Below the pieces are notes generated by a model. That model did not search any database and was not told the origin of the DNA. It worked only from the letters and a program-made list of their open reading frames with translations. A DNA stretch of 64,000 nt, from contig JAXLWB010000024.1 in assembly GCA_046328715.1 (NCBI GenBank), forward strand, positions 62,001 through 126,000, in the 5' to 3' direction. This stretch comes from JAXLWB01 sp046328715 (GTDB lineage: Bacteria; Chloroflexota; Anaerolineae; Caldilineales; Caldilineaceae). The position numbers and the translations under genes were made by a program. Shown piece by piece: positions 39,010-47,816 of the stretch (its first letter is position 1; every line of letters begins with the position of its first letter).

Positions 39010-40119
39010 TTACGCTTTCCACTCCCACTTCGCCAGCGTCACGTCGTCGAGATAATCTTCATCGACGATGGCACCGTTGCCAGCCACGGTAGGTACGGTG
39101 AGGGTGCTGTCGGAATTGATGGTGAATGGGTTCTTGACGATGTCGCGCTTGAAGTAACGGTCGTTGGCGCTGATGTCACCGGGCAGAGTGAAGTTGGGCA
39201 GACTGGCGAGTGCCACGTTGCCTGTGCGTCCAATGCCGGTCTCCAACATACCGCCGTGCCAGACTGGCATTCCCGCCGCCTGAGCCATATCATGAATCTT
39301 GATCGCATCGCCAAAGCCACCGATACGGCTTGGCTTGATGTTGATCACACGGCAGGCGTTCATCTCAATGGCCCAACGAGCATGGGCAGGTGAAACAATG
39401 CTTTCGTCGAGACAGATCGGTGATTTCACATCCTTCTGCAACTTGGCATGGTCAAAGATATCGTCATGTTCCAATGGCTGTTCGATGAGCAACAGGTTGA
39501 ATTGATCCAGTTGTGCCAGATGTTTGCCATCGGAGAGGTGATAGATGCTGTTGGCATCGACTTGGAGTAGCAAGTCCGGCCAGGCTTCGCGCACGGCACG
39601 GGTTGGCTCAATGTCCCAGCCCGGCTTGATCTTGAGCTTGATGCGCTTGTAGCCTTGATCCAGGTAGCCGCCGACCACTTTAAGCAGGGTGGGAATGTCC
39701 TTCTGAATACCCACGCTGACGCCAACCGCTACCCGATCTCGTGTGCCACCGAGCAACTTGGCCAGGCTTACCCCTTGTTTCTTGGCAAACCAATCCCAAA
39801 CGGTAAATTCAAGTCCGCTTTGGGCCATGCGGTTGCCACGCACTCGGGCAAAGGCTGGCGTCACATCCCACGGGCTGCTGATATTGGCTTGGGTCAACAT
39901 CGGCACCAGATAGTCCTGCATGATCACCCAAGCGGTCTTCTGATTTTCTTCGTTGTAAAAGGGATTGGCCCCTACTGGCGACTCGCCCCAAGCGGTGATG
40001 CCCTCGGCGTCGATGCGTACGATAATGGCGTGGTTGCCCTCTTCGGTCCAGCCGCTGGTGGAGAAGGGGGCAAGATAGGGAAGAAAGATTTGGCGCAGTT
40101 CAATTCGGTCGATTTTCAT
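39010..40119 (-). CDS. Enolase-superfamily o-succinylbenzoate synthase / N-succinylamino acid racemase
   Basis: 369 residues from ATG 40117-40119, 10 nt after the GNAT stop. Muconate-lactonizing/OSBS subgroup. General base lysine in KRIKLKIKPGWD, metal ligands in QVDANSIY, IEQPLEHDD and CLDESIVS, and second lysine in NIKPSRIGG. These enzymes catalyse o-succinylbenzoate formation in menaquinone synthesis, N-succinylamino acid racemisation, or both. No men genes are nearby, and the adjacent GNAT gene matches the known NSAR plus succinyltransferase pairing, so racemase is my preferred reading. Confidence 0.88.
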   Translation of the reverse strand: MKIDRIELRQIFLPYLAPFSTSGWTEEGNHAIIVRIDAEGITAWGESPVGANPFYNEENQKTAWVIMQDYLVPMLTQANISSPWDVTPAFARVRGNRMAQSGLEFTVWDWFAKKQGVSLAKLLGGTRDRVAVGVSVGIQKDIPTLLKVVGGYLDQGYKRIKLKIKPGWDIEPTRAVREAWPDLLLQVDANSIYHLSDGKHLAQLDQFNLLLIEQPLEHDDIFDHAKLQKDVKSPICLDESIVSPAHARWAIEMNACRVINIKPSRIGGFGDAIKIHDMAQAAGMPVWHGGMLETGIGRTGNVALASLPNFTLPGDISANDRYFKRDIVKNPFTINSDSTLTVPTVAGNGAIVDEDYLDDVTLAKWEWKA

Positions 40120-40129
40120 TGTCAGTGAC

Positions 40130-41029
40130 TCACTTTTGAATAGAGAAGTTTTGCAGTAAATAATACCATCCACCCTCAATCTGAACACAATCCGTCATTG
40201 CATACCCGGCTGCAAATGCCTGTTCCAAGACCGAACGCATGTACAACCGCCAGGCCAGCGATAACTCTGCATCGCTGCGTCGAATCGCACTGATGTCATC
40301 AGGAATGGGCAGCGCAATCGACGAGCCGTCTAGACGTAACGTTTGTTCAACCGGCGCAGCGAACTGACCGCTTGGTTTTGTCGGCAAAACCTGGAGATTA
40401 GAGGTTAGAGATTGAGAGGTTGAGAGATTGTCCCCTTGTCCCCCTGTCTCCTTGTCTTCCTGTCTTCCTGTGTCTTTGTCTGCTACACTTGCCACTCGCT
40501 CCGATCTCAGCCACCAATCAACCTGGCAGCGATCACTGGGCACGCCACGGTTGAGACCATCGAGCATGACACCGTAGTTGTTGCGATAGTAGGTATTGCA
40601 GGTCGCACCCAGGCGGTGAATATTAAAGACCCCGTTGGCACGGAAGAGCGGATCGTAGGTCCAAACGATCCAGTCGGTGTAGCCCATCTCCAGGATTGTC
40701 TTGCGCTGGGCTAACTTGAGTTGCAAGCCAATGCCACTGCGTTGATATTCAGGCAATACACCCGCCATGTGTGAGCAGAAACGGGTTTTATGCGTCCCAT
40801 TTTTTGAGGAGACTCCCACCCAGCCAAAAGTTGCGCCGATCATCCCGCCCATCTCTGGCGGGCCATCGTCGGCAAACGCTCCTAAAATCAACCCACCATT
40901 TTTAATACAGGTGACCAGGGTGTGGATCGGCATAATGTCGATCTCGGGCGCATCCCAAACACGGCGTTCGAGTTCTTGAAAATATTCGCACCCCTCAACG
41001 GAGGTAACTTTACGGATAGTGATATTCAT
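40130..41029 (-). CDS. GNAT-family acyltransferase paired with racemase, with in-frame word insertion
   Basis: 299 residues. GNAT core: MIGATFGWVGV, SHMAGVLPEYQRSGIGLQLK (acetyl-CoA loop Q/R-x-x-G-x-G/A), IVWTYDPLFRANGVFNIHRLGA. This layout (WTYDPL...NIHRLGA) fits the COG3375 type found beside OSBS/NSAR genes. Residues 183-213 are a low-complexity segment (DTGRQEDKETGGQGDN and then STSQSLTSNLQ) encoded by iterated words and probably a surface loop. Conserved sequence resumes afterwards (LPIPDDI, LAWRLYMRSVLEQAFAAGY), so the gene is likely intact. Confidence 0.85.
   Translation of the reverse strand: MNITIRKVTSVEGCEYFQELERRVWDAPEIDIMPIHTLVTCIKNGGLILGAFADDGPPEMGGMIGATFGWVGVSSKNGTHKTRFCSHMAGVLPEYQRSGIGLQLKLAQRKTILEMGYTDWIVWTYDPLFRANGVFNIHRLGATCNTYYRNNYGVMLDGLNRGVPSDRCQVDWWLRSERVASVADKDTGRQEDKETGGQGDNLSTSQSLTSNLQVLPTKPSGQFAAPVEQTLRLDGSSIALPIPDDISAIRRSDAELSLAWRLYMRSVLEQAFAAGYAMTDCVQIEGGWYYLLQNFSIQK
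40391..40481. repeat. Two word blocks inside the GNAT reading frame
   Basis: On the minus strand the block starts with GACAAAGACACAGGAAGACA and continues with GACAAGGAGACAGG-type words, then CTCTCAACCTCTCAATCTCTAACC. The first word resembles the GACAAGAA tandem at 62901-62938. The second resembles the word inside murD at 11521-11640. There is no opposite arm here, so this looks like two half-elements joined. Confidence 0.7.
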
Positions 41030-41089
41030 AGGGCAAGAAAATAGAGACTAAACGCTCATAAAAACAGTTTACAACTAAGGATGAAAGAC

Positions 41090-41133
41090 GAGTGGCGGGT
41101 GGCGAGTAATCCGCAATTCGCAATTTGCAATTC
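41090..41133. repeat. Word fragments in the 202-bp divergent spacer
   Basis: GAGTGGCGGGTGGCGAGTA is followed by CGCAATTCGCAATTTGCAATTC. The first shares GTGGCGGGTGGCGA with the hairpin before ftsI, the second shares TTCGCAATTT with the rpoB-rpoC hairpin. No matching opposite arm is visible. Confidence 0.65.
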
Positions 41134-41197
41134 AATTCCCTCAATAGTACGCAAAAACGGAAATTCTGTCCAGCTATTTTCGGCAACTTTGCTGGTT

Positions 41198-41225
41198 TTG
41201 TCTCATTACGTAACCATCGTACAAT
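41198..41225 (+). promoter_or_regulatory. Promoter of DUF488-RecQ gene (leaderless)
   Basis: TTGTCT (41198-41203), 16-nt spacer, TACAAT (41220-41225). The predicted start site, 7 nt after the -10 box, coincides with the A of the ATG at 41232. No ribosome-binding site is present. Confidence 0.6.
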
Positions 41226-41231
41226 CTGCTT

Positions 41232-44012
41232 ATGTCTCAACAAGCAAGGATCCCGATTTTTACCATCGGCTATGGCGAGCGCACCATCGATGAATTTGTG
41301 GTCGTGCTCAAACGATATCAGCTCGACTATTTGATCGACGTGCGCAGCGTACCCTATTCACGCTTCAAGCCCGAATTTTCCAAAGAAGCGCTAGAGAAGA
41401 CCCTTCAGCAACAGGGCATCCGCTATGTCTTTATGGGTGATAGCTTGGGTGGACGACCCAGCGATCCCGACTGCTTTATCAACGGCAATGTTGATTATGA
41501 GACGATCAAAGGCAAGACCTTTTACCAAACCGGTATCGGCCGCTTGCAGACCGCATTCAACCGGCAGGTGCGGGTGGTTTTGATGTGCAGCGAAGGTAAG
41601 CCAGAACAATGTCACCGCAGCAAGTTGATTGCAGCAACTTTACAGGAACTTTCCATTCCGATTATCCATATAGATGAGAACGGTGAACAACAGAGTCAAG
41701 AATCAGTAATGCTTCGACTAACAGATGGGAACCTTTCCTTGTTTGAGAAAAAATTTGACTCTACCGGACCCGAAGAAACCTATGGCACACTCGATGCACC
41801 ACCAAAGGAAGAACTCCCCAATTACGAGCCTCCACCTCCGCTCTCGGTGGTCGAAGCCTCCCTATCAGGAGCCAATCATCTGCTCAAGCAAATATTTGGC
41901 TACGACAGTTTCCGTCCCTATCAGCAAGAAATTATCGAGAATCTCCTAGCGCGGCGCGACACGCTGGTGATCATGCCCACAGGAGGCGGCAAGTCGCTCT
42001 GTTTTCAGATTCCAGCGCTGCTCTCGAATGGACTGACGGTGGTCGTCTCGCCCTTGATCTCGTTGATGAAGGATCAAGTCGATACCCTGCGCCAATTGGG
42101 CGTAGCCGCGGCCTTTCTCAATAGTTCATTGGTCTACAATGAAGATGTGGCCATTCGTCAGCATGTGCGCCAGGGACGAATCAAGCTGCTCTACGTAGCT
42201 CCTGAAACGTTGTTGCGACCTGAAACTTTGCTCTTAATCGAGCAGGCACATCCTGCCATCCTCGCCATTGACGAGGCGCACTGTATCTCTGAATGGGGGC
42301 ACGACTTTCGCCCGGAGTACCGACAACTGGTGGAGTTGCGCCATCGCTTTCCACAGACCGTTTGTATTGCACTGACGGCTACAGCCACGCCCAAAGTGCA
42401 GGCTGATATCAAACGCCAACTTCGCATGTTAGAGCAGAACACATTCATCTCCAGCTTCGACCGCCCCAATCTGCACCTGACCGTTGCGCCCAAGATCAAC
42501 ATCCTGCAACAGACACTCGACTTTCTCGCCAGCCACGTCCAGCAATCGGGTATCATCTACTGCAACACGCAGCGCCAGGTCGATCAACTGAGTGAAGCAC
42601 TGGCAGGCCGAGGAATTTCGGTCGCACCTTATCATGCTGGGCTGGACGATGGCACACGTCAGCGCAATCAGGATGCCTTCATTCGTGATGATGTGCGGGT
42701 GATGGTCGCTACTGTGGCCTTTGGCATGGGCATCGACAAACCGGATGTACGTTTTGTCCTGCATGTTGATCTACCGAAAGACATCGAAAATTACTATCAG
42801 CAGATTGGGCGTGGTGGGCGTGACGGCTTGCGCTCTGACTGTTTGTTGCTTTACAGCTACAGTGATGTCAACACGATTCTCTTCTTTATTCGAGAGGGTG
42901 CAGAAAGCGAGCAGGCAGGACGTACGCAGCGATTACAAAAGTTGGTCGATTGGGTCGAATCCAACGAGTGTCGTCGTCGCCCGCTGCTTGATTACTTTGG
43001 CGAAGCCTACACCCAAGAAAACTGTGGCATGTGCGATAACTGTCAGCGCGGCAAGGTAGAAGAGATCGATCTGACGGTAGCGGCGCAGAAGTTTCTTTCC
43101 TGTGTTCTGCGCACAGGTGAAAAGTTCGGCATGATGCACATCATCAACGTCCTACGGGGTTCGCGTGCCAAAGAAGTGCTAAGCCGCAATCACGACAAAC
43201 TCTCCACCTATGGCATCGGCAGCGACTATTCGAGCGAGCAGTGGAAGCTGATTGCGCGTCAAATGGTCAAAGCTGGCTTGATGGTACAGGATCTGGAGTT
43301 CGGTCAACTGAAAATCACAGAAAGCGGGCGAGCGGTACTAAAGGGTGAAAAATTCCTTGGGGTAGTGGACATGCCAGGCGTCACCACGTCCAGCAGTGAG
43401 GCGCTGCATTACGACGTTGCGCTCTTCGATCTGCTGCGCGTCAAACGCAAACAATTGGCCGACGCTGCCAATGTGCCACCTTATGTGATCTTTGCAGATC
43501 GCTCCCTACAAGAAATGGCCACCTACTTTCCACAAACCGATGCCAGCTTGGCGACGATCTATGGTGTAGGCATGGCCAAACTTGAACACTATGCTGAGGA
43601 GATGCTGCCAATCATCCGAACCTATTGCCATCAGCACCAGTTGCAGGAACGCAAGAAGGTTGCTGCTGTCGCCTCGCCACGTACTGGACTGGGCAAGAAG
43701 CGATTCCAGGAAGTAGGTGAACAATTCGCTGAGGGAATGTCGGTGGCGGAGTTGATGGAAACCTGGGGCGTGGTCCGTGGCACGATCCTTGGCCACATTA
43801 GCACTTACATTCAGGCCGACAACGCCTTGCCTGAAGCGCGCATCCTGGCCGAATCGGCGCTCTCCGCAGAAGATCAACAGCGGGTTCTTGCTCTTTTTGC
43901 TGAACATGGAGCCAACGCCCTACGTCCTGCCTTCGACGCCCTGGGCGGTACTGTTGGGTGGGATGAGTTGCGCTTGTTGCAGTCGGTCTATTATTTGCGG
44001 CAGAAGAAATAA
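41232..44012 (+). CDS. DUF488 domain fused to RecQ-family DNA helicase
   Basis: 926 residues. Residues 1-170 are a complete DUF488 domain: FTIGYGERTIDEFVVVL, LIDVRSVPYSRFKPEF, VLMCSEGKPEQCHRSKLIA. After a Pro-rich linker (about 171-205) comes a RecQ helicase: motif 0 YDSFRPYQQEII, Walker A PTGGGKS (249-255), DEAH (345-348), TATATPKVQADI, FDRPNLHLTV, YHAGLDDGTR, ATVAFGMGIDKPDVRFV, QQIGRGGRDG. A zinc cluster (CRRR...CGMCDNC), RQC winged helix, an HRDC domain and a C-terminal helix-turn-helix (SVAELMETWGVVRGTILGHIS) follow. The helicase unwinds 3'-5'; the DUF488 part has unknown function and may act on damaged DNA or nucleotides. Confidence 0.93.
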   Translation: MSQQARIPIFTIGYGERTIDEFVVVLKRYQLDYLIDVRSVPYSRFKPEFSKEALEKTLQQQGIRYVFMGDSLGGRPSDPDCFINGNVDYETIKGKTFYQTGIGRLQTAFNRQVRVVLMCSEGKPEQCHRSKLIAATLQELSIPIIHIDENGEQQSQESVMLRLTDGNLSLFEKKFDSTGPEETYGTLDAPPKEELPNYEPPPPLSVVEASLSGANHLLKQIFGYDSFRPYQQEIIENLLARRDTLVIMPTGGGKSLCFQIPALLSNGLTVVVSPLISLMKDQVDTLRQLGVAAAFLNSSLVYNEDVAIRQHVRQGRIKLLYVAPETLLRPETLLLIEQAHPAILAIDEAHCISEWGHDFRPEYRQLVELRHRFPQTVCIALTATATPKVQADIKRQLRMLEQNTFISSFDRPNLHLTVAPKINILQQTLDFLASHVQQSGIIYCNTQRQVDQLSEALAGRGISVAPYHAGLDDGTRQRNQDAFIRDDVRVMVATVAFGMGIDKPDVRFVLHVDLPKDIENYYQQIGRGGRDGLRSDCLLLYSYSDVNTILFFIREGAESEQAGRTQRLQKLVDWVESNECRRRPLLDYFGEAYTQENCGMCDNCQRGKVEEIDLTVAAQKFLSCVLRTGEKFGMMHIINVLRGSRAKEVLSRNHDKLSTYGIGSDYSSEQWKLIARQMVKAGLMVQDLEFGQLKITESGRAVLKGEKFLGVVDMPGVTTSSSEALHYDVALFDLLRVKRKQLADAANVPPYVIFADRSLQEMATYFPQTDASLATIYGVGMAKLEHYAEEMLPIIRTYCHQHQLQERKKVAAVASPRTGLGKKRFQEVGEQFAEGMSVAELMETWGVVRGTILGHISTYIQADNALPEARILAESALSAEDQQRVLALFAEHGANALRPAFDALGGTVGWDELRLLQSVYYLRQKK

Positions 44013-44016
44013 GTTG

Positions 44017-45039
44017 TTACACCCACAACTTTGTAATTTCATCTGTAAGGAAGTTAGGGAAGTGATTCGCCTTATCCTTCCACTGTCCTGTGATTCCCTG
44101 TTCTGCCTTTGTCACCGCCCCAATCACCGCTGCGTACCAACCAATCGATCGCCACAGTTTAATCAATTTCTCCACGTTTGTGGCCCTTGCTGTCGCCAAG
44201 AGCGCACCCGACGCAATAGTGCCTAGCGGATCGAGTCCAAACTCGGCGCAGAGTTGGCGGGATAATTCGGAGACTGGAATGGCATCAAGGTAGATCGTCA
44301 AGCCTACCTTGGAGGCTGTGGCAATCTCAACCAGGGCAGTGGCAACGCCTCCTTCAGTGGGATCGTGCATGGCCGTGACCAGTTTCTGCTCGGCAGCCAA
44401 CATGGCGGGTTTGAGTACGCTAATTCCAGGGGAATAAAGATAATTGGCGGCTTCGTCCAGTTGTGTGCTTGACCAGCCACGTTGCCGCAATTCGTTACGT
44501 TTTTCACGGGCAATGATGCTCGTACCTTCAACCGCAGCGTGACCTGCTAATAGGACCATGTCACCTGCTTGTGCGCCGCCGCTACTGACTACTTTGTCGC
44601 GTTCTACCTCGCCTAGTAGCGTGCCAGCGATCACTGGTTGGGTCACTGTAGGCGTAATCTCACTATGCCCACCTGCCACCACAATGCCTAATGCACGACA
44701 AGCCGCACCAATCTGACCGAAAATGCGACTCACTAGCGCAGCGTCGGTTGTACCGGCTGGCAGCAGAAGAGTTGGTAGATAAAATCTTGGGCGTGCCCCA
44801 GTCACAGCTAGGTCATTGGTGCAGACATTGACAGCGTAGTAGCCGATCTCATCCGTGGCAAAAGTAATGGGATCGCTTTTGGCGACGAGGAATTTGTCGC
44901 CAGTAGGAGTAAAGTCAATCACCGCTGCGTCTTCGCCGACTGCGGGGCCAAGGATCAACTGCGGGTCGTAGGTGGGCAAATCGCCAAGCAGTTGGTGCAG
45001 CAATTGAGGCGGAAGCTTGCCTGCGGGAAGGGTTGTCAT
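44017..45039 (-). CDS. AIR synthase-related protein (HypE/ThiL/PurM superfamily)
   Basis: 340 residues from ATG 45037-45039. The frame is open to ATG 45096, but that extension is translated from the arm of an inverted repeat; neither start has a good ribosome site, so the start is uncertain. The PurM-like fold is seen in LGPAVGEDAAVID, DEIGYYAVNVCTNDLAVTGARPRFYL in two parts, VAGGHSEITPTV and MHDPTEGGVATALVEIA. These match HypE-like proteins that bind ATP and phosphorylate or dehydrate a substrate. No hydrogenase maturation genes are nearby, so a specific HypE role is not supported. Confidence 0.8.
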   Translation of the reverse strand: MTTLPAGKLPPQLLHQLLGDLPTYDPQLILGPAVGEDAAVIDFTPTGDKFLVAKSDPITFATDEIGYYAVNVCTNDLAVTGARPRFYLPTLLLPAGTTDAALVSRIFGQIGAACRALGIVVAGGHSEITPTVTQPVIAGTLLGEVERDKVVSSGGAQAGDMVLLAGHAAVEGTSIIAREKRNELRQRGWSSTQLDEAANYLYSPGISVLKPAMLAAEQKLVTAMHDPTEGGVATALVEIATASKVGLTIYLDAIPVSELSRQLCAEFGLDPLGTIASGALLATARATNVEKLIKLWRSIGWYAAVIGAVTKAEQGITGQWKDKANHFPNFLTDEITKLWV

Positions 45040-45060
45040 AACTGGAAGGGAGTTTGAAAC

Positions 45061-45158
45061 GCGATGCGTGATGCGTGAAGTACTCATTGTCTCCATTCTT
45101 TTCTTGTCGATTGAAGGACGGAGAGGATCGGCGTTTCACGCATCACGCATCACGCTTC
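45061..45158. repeat. Word-type inverted repeat between L,D-transpeptidase and AIR-synthase genes
   Basis: GCGATGCGTGATGCGTGAAG (45061-45080) pairs with TTCACGCATCACGCATCAC (45135-45153) with one mismatch. The unit is GATGCGT, tandemly repeated on both arms. The right arm runs into the stop codon of the upstream gene (45157-45159). Confidence 0.85.
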
Positions 45159-46956
45159 ATTTAATTACATAAACCGGCATCCCCAGATATGCCATGTTGA
45201 ACAGTTCCTCAGCATCTTCATCGCCGAGCATGGCACAACCAAAGGTGGCAGGCTGACCGACCAGTTCGGTCCAGATTTTCTTGTTTTTCCAGAGATCGAT
45301 AGGTAGGCCATGAATGCCATTTTCATAGGCACCGGCGTTGTAGATGCCCAGCCAGAAGGGCATATCCAGTTGATAGGCGCTGCTGCGCGCCATGGCGATT
45401 TTACTTTGCACTGCAAAGTTACCAAGACGCGTCTTGGTGTCACCAAAACCGGTGCTACAGCGCCAACTTCTTGCGATGGTTTTGCCCCAGAAGACCCAAC
45501 ATTCTTGCCGTCCAATGCTCACCACAAAGGAAGTACCGGATGTCGGCACGGGTGGTTGGCGGACAGGTAGGGCAGGTGGCCCAAAGGGTGATCGGATCTC
45601 CATCCCCAGGAAAATTGTGTCGAGGTTTGGGAAATCGTTGTAGTTGATGATGGCGTTGCCATTGGTGTTGAGTTTTTCAGCCAGGGTGGAGGCCGTATCG
45701 CCAGCGCGCACCGTGTAAAAGAAATAGCCGCTGCGTCCAGTCCCAATGCGCGGGGTCATCTGCTTTACTTTGCCATCCGCACCTTTCTGCGGAATCACAA
45801 TCTGTTGGCCGTTTTCCACATTGTCCGGGTTGCCAATGCGGTTGGCATACATCAAGTCGCCCAAGGTCAGCCCATTTTCATTGGCAACCCCTTCCAATGA
45901 CTCGTCGGGTTGCATGACGTGCAGTTGCGAAGGCGGAACATTTGGCTGTACATAAAGCTCTCGGTCAGTAGCAGGCAATAGGAGAACTGTGCCGACTTCG
46001 ACTGGCGAACGCACACTTGGCATCCGGTTGATCGCACGCAATGCCTCGGGATCGAGGCCGTAGCGCAGGGCAATGTAACCAATCGAATCATTGGGATATT
46101 GCACGGTATAGGTGCGGTTGAGCGACGTAATCTGTGGTGACCTGTTTTCGGGCGTCCCGGGTGTGATTTCCTCTTGCGAGGGTTCGGTTGGCTCGGGCGA
46201 GGGTGTGACAGTCGGCTCAACATCGGGAATTGCCAACTGTTGACCGATGACCAGGCTGTTGGGGTCATCAATGTGGTTGACTTCCAAAAGGCGAGAGAGT
46301 GGAATCCCATAGAACTCGGCAATGCCACTTGCAGTTTCACCAGAGCGAACGGTGTGCAGAAGCGGTGCATAGTCAGTCGGCGTCCCAGTTGGTGACTCGT
46401 CAGTTTGTGACTCGATTATTTGAGTCTCAGCGGTCGCTGTGTCTTGAGGAGTGGCTGTTGCATTGGGCGTTTTAGTTGAAGCTGTTGTCGCCGTAGCTTT
46501 GGGTGTTGGTGTTGCCGTGGGCGGTGTGCCAGTGGGTGTCTGGGTGGGGATGATCAGCTTTTGGCCCCACTTGAGCGACGAAGGTCCATCCAACTTGTTG
46601 GCTTCGAGAATTGATTCTTCTGACACGCCGTAGTATTCAGCAATCGCACTGAGCGGCTCGCCTGCGCTGACAATATGATAAATCGGCGATGCCGTTGCTG
46701 TGGGCGCATTGGGATCGGGCAAGAGCAACTCTTGGCCAACCCGCAGGCTATTCGGATCGCTGATGTTGTTGAGATCCATGAGTTCAGTGGTCGACAAGCC
46801 GTATTTGTCGGCAATCTGACTGAGCGTTTCGCCTGGTTGCACGACATGTTTACGCTCCGCTGCTCTGCCAGTTCCGCTGGCAACATGCAACAAAAGTGTC
46901 AGTAGCAGCAGCCCGAATGCGACTCGATAGACTATTCGCCATGTGGATGGAATCAT
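45157..46956 (-). CDS. L,D-transpeptidase (YkuD) with six LysM domains
   Basis: 599 residues from ATG 46954-46956; the open extension to 47058 is made of the upstream hairpin. N-terminal signal/anchor helix (VAFGLLLLTLLLHVASG). LysM-like domains at about 35-80, 92-137, 198-244, 278-324, 342-387 and 406-455, joined by Thr/Pro/Ala-rich linkers. The C-terminal catalytic domain has HGLPID and the active-site cysteine in ATFGCAML, with the usual GIHG...GC spacing. It binds peptidoglycan and probably makes 3-3 crosslinks or attaches proteins. Confidence 0.9.
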   Translation of the reverse strand: MIPSTWRIVYRVAFGLLLLTLLLHVASGTGRAAERKHVVQPGETLSQIADKYGLSTTELMDLNNISDPNSLRVGQELLLPDPNAPTATASPIYHIVSAGEPLSAIAEYYGVSEESILEANKLDGPSSLKWGQKLIIPTQTPTGTPPTATPTPKATATTASTKTPNATATPQDTATAETQIIESQTDESPTGTPTDYAPLLHTVRSGETASGIAEFYGIPLSRLLEVNHIDDPNSLVIGQQLAIPDVEPTVTPSPEPTEPSQEEITPGTPENRSPQITSLNRTYTVQYPNDSIGYIALRYGLDPEALRAINRMPSVRSPVEVGTVLLLPATDRELYVQPNVPPSQLHVMQPDESLEGVANENGLTLGDLMYANRIGNPDNVENGQQIVIPQKGADGKVKQMTPRIGTGRSGYFFYTVRAGDTASTLAEKLNTNGNAIINYNDFPNLDTIFLGMEIRSPFGPPALPVRQPPVPTSGTSFVVSIGRQECWVFWGKTIARSWRCSTGFGDTKTRLGNFAVQSKIAMARSSAYQLDMPFWLGIYNAGAYENGIHGLPIDLWKNKKIWTELVGQPATFGCAMLGDEDAEELFNMAYLGMPVYVIK

Positions 46957-46992
46957 GGCCCTATTATACAGATTCTCGGTCAAAAGGATTAA

Positions 46993-47072
46993 AAGTTGCA
47001 GGTTGCAAGTTGCAGGTGGCAGGTGGCGTTGAGTAATGATGCTCGCTATCACTTGCAACTTGCAACCTGCAC
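46993..47072. repeat. Word-type inverted repeat upstream of L,D-transpeptidase gene
   Basis: TTGCAGGTTGCAAGTTGCAG (about 46996-47015) pairs with ACTTGCAACTTGCAACCTGC (47051-47070). The left arm iterates GTTGCAAGTTGCAGGTGGC. It is in the divergent spacer between the L,D-transpeptidase and a Yip1-like gene. Confidence 0.85.
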
Positions 47073-47081
47073 CCTGTCTCC

Positions 47082-47111
47082 TTGTTCGAGATCAACCGAT
47101 TGTGCTATGAT
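47082..47111 (+). promoter_or_regulatory. Promoter of Yip1-like pair (leaderless)
   Basis: TTGTTC (47082-47087), 18-nt spacer, TATGAT (47106-47111). The predicted start site falls on the ATG at 47118; no ribosome-binding site is visible. Confidence 0.55.
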
Positions 47112-47117
47112 CAATTT

Positions 47118-47816
47118 ATGCTAAGACCGTCTATTTATCCCAATCTTATCGGCCAAGCAGCCATGCTTGAAGATCGAGCATTTATCACCATGAAACATGA
47201 TGACAATCCCTGGGCAGAGGGATTGGTGTTCACGGTGATTTTGGGCGCTGTGGTTGGAGTTGCGGGGTTGATTGGCGGATTCCTGACGTCAGCTAGTTTG
47301 CCGCCGGCGAATGCCTTGTTGCAAGTCATCCTCAATGCACTACATCAGCACCCTCAGGATGCAGCCAATCCTCTTTTGCTTGAGAACATTTTAGGTCAGA
47401 GCTGGTTTTTCTATACGACATTGGTCGGTCATGATAGTGGTTGGCTACGGCTGCTGATCTTTATTTGGACCCCGCTTGGGCTGGTCTTGCAATGGTTGAT
47501 GAGTGGTTTTCTCGTACACTTGTCCGCCAAGTTTCAAGGAGGCAACGGTACCTTCAACCAAACACTGGGTGCCACCTCGTTGATGGCTGCACCCTCCATT
47601 CTGCGCTTATTTACGATTCTCCCGTTTGTACATGTCAGTGCCATCCTGTTGGTGGTTTGGAGTACGCTGATTCTCTTTCGGGCGGTACAGGTAGCGCATG
47701 ACTTACCGTGGCGACAGGCTGCGCTTGCAGCGGTTGTGCCTTTACTATTTATGCTTCTTGGCTTAGGAATTTTCGAAACGATCGTTATTGCACTGCTAAG
47801 TGGAGGAAGCGTATGA
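47118..47816 (+). CDS. Yip1-family-like membrane protein
   Basis: 232 residues from ATG 47118 (a TTG at 47082 is in frame but lies in the -35 box). Five predicted membrane segments, with WAEGLVFTVILGAVVGVAG at the first and a C-terminal LFMLLGLGIFETIVIALL. The pattern of a short cytoplasmic N-terminus and TM bundle with LLQWLMSGFLVHL.AKFQGG resembles Yip1/DUF1282 proteins. Stop and the next start overlap as ATGA. Function unknown. Confidence 0.65.
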   Translation: MLRPSIYPNLIGQAAMLEDRAFITMKHDDNPWAEGLVFTVILGAVVGVAGLIGGFLTSASLPPANALLQVILNALHQHPQDAANPLLLENILGQSWFFYTTLVGHDSGWLRLLIFIWTPLGLVLQWLMSGFLVHLSAKFQGGNGTFNQTLGATSLMAAPSILRLFTILPFVHVSAILLVVWSTLILFRAVQVAHDLPWRQAALAAVVPLLFMLLGLGIFETIVIALLSGGSV

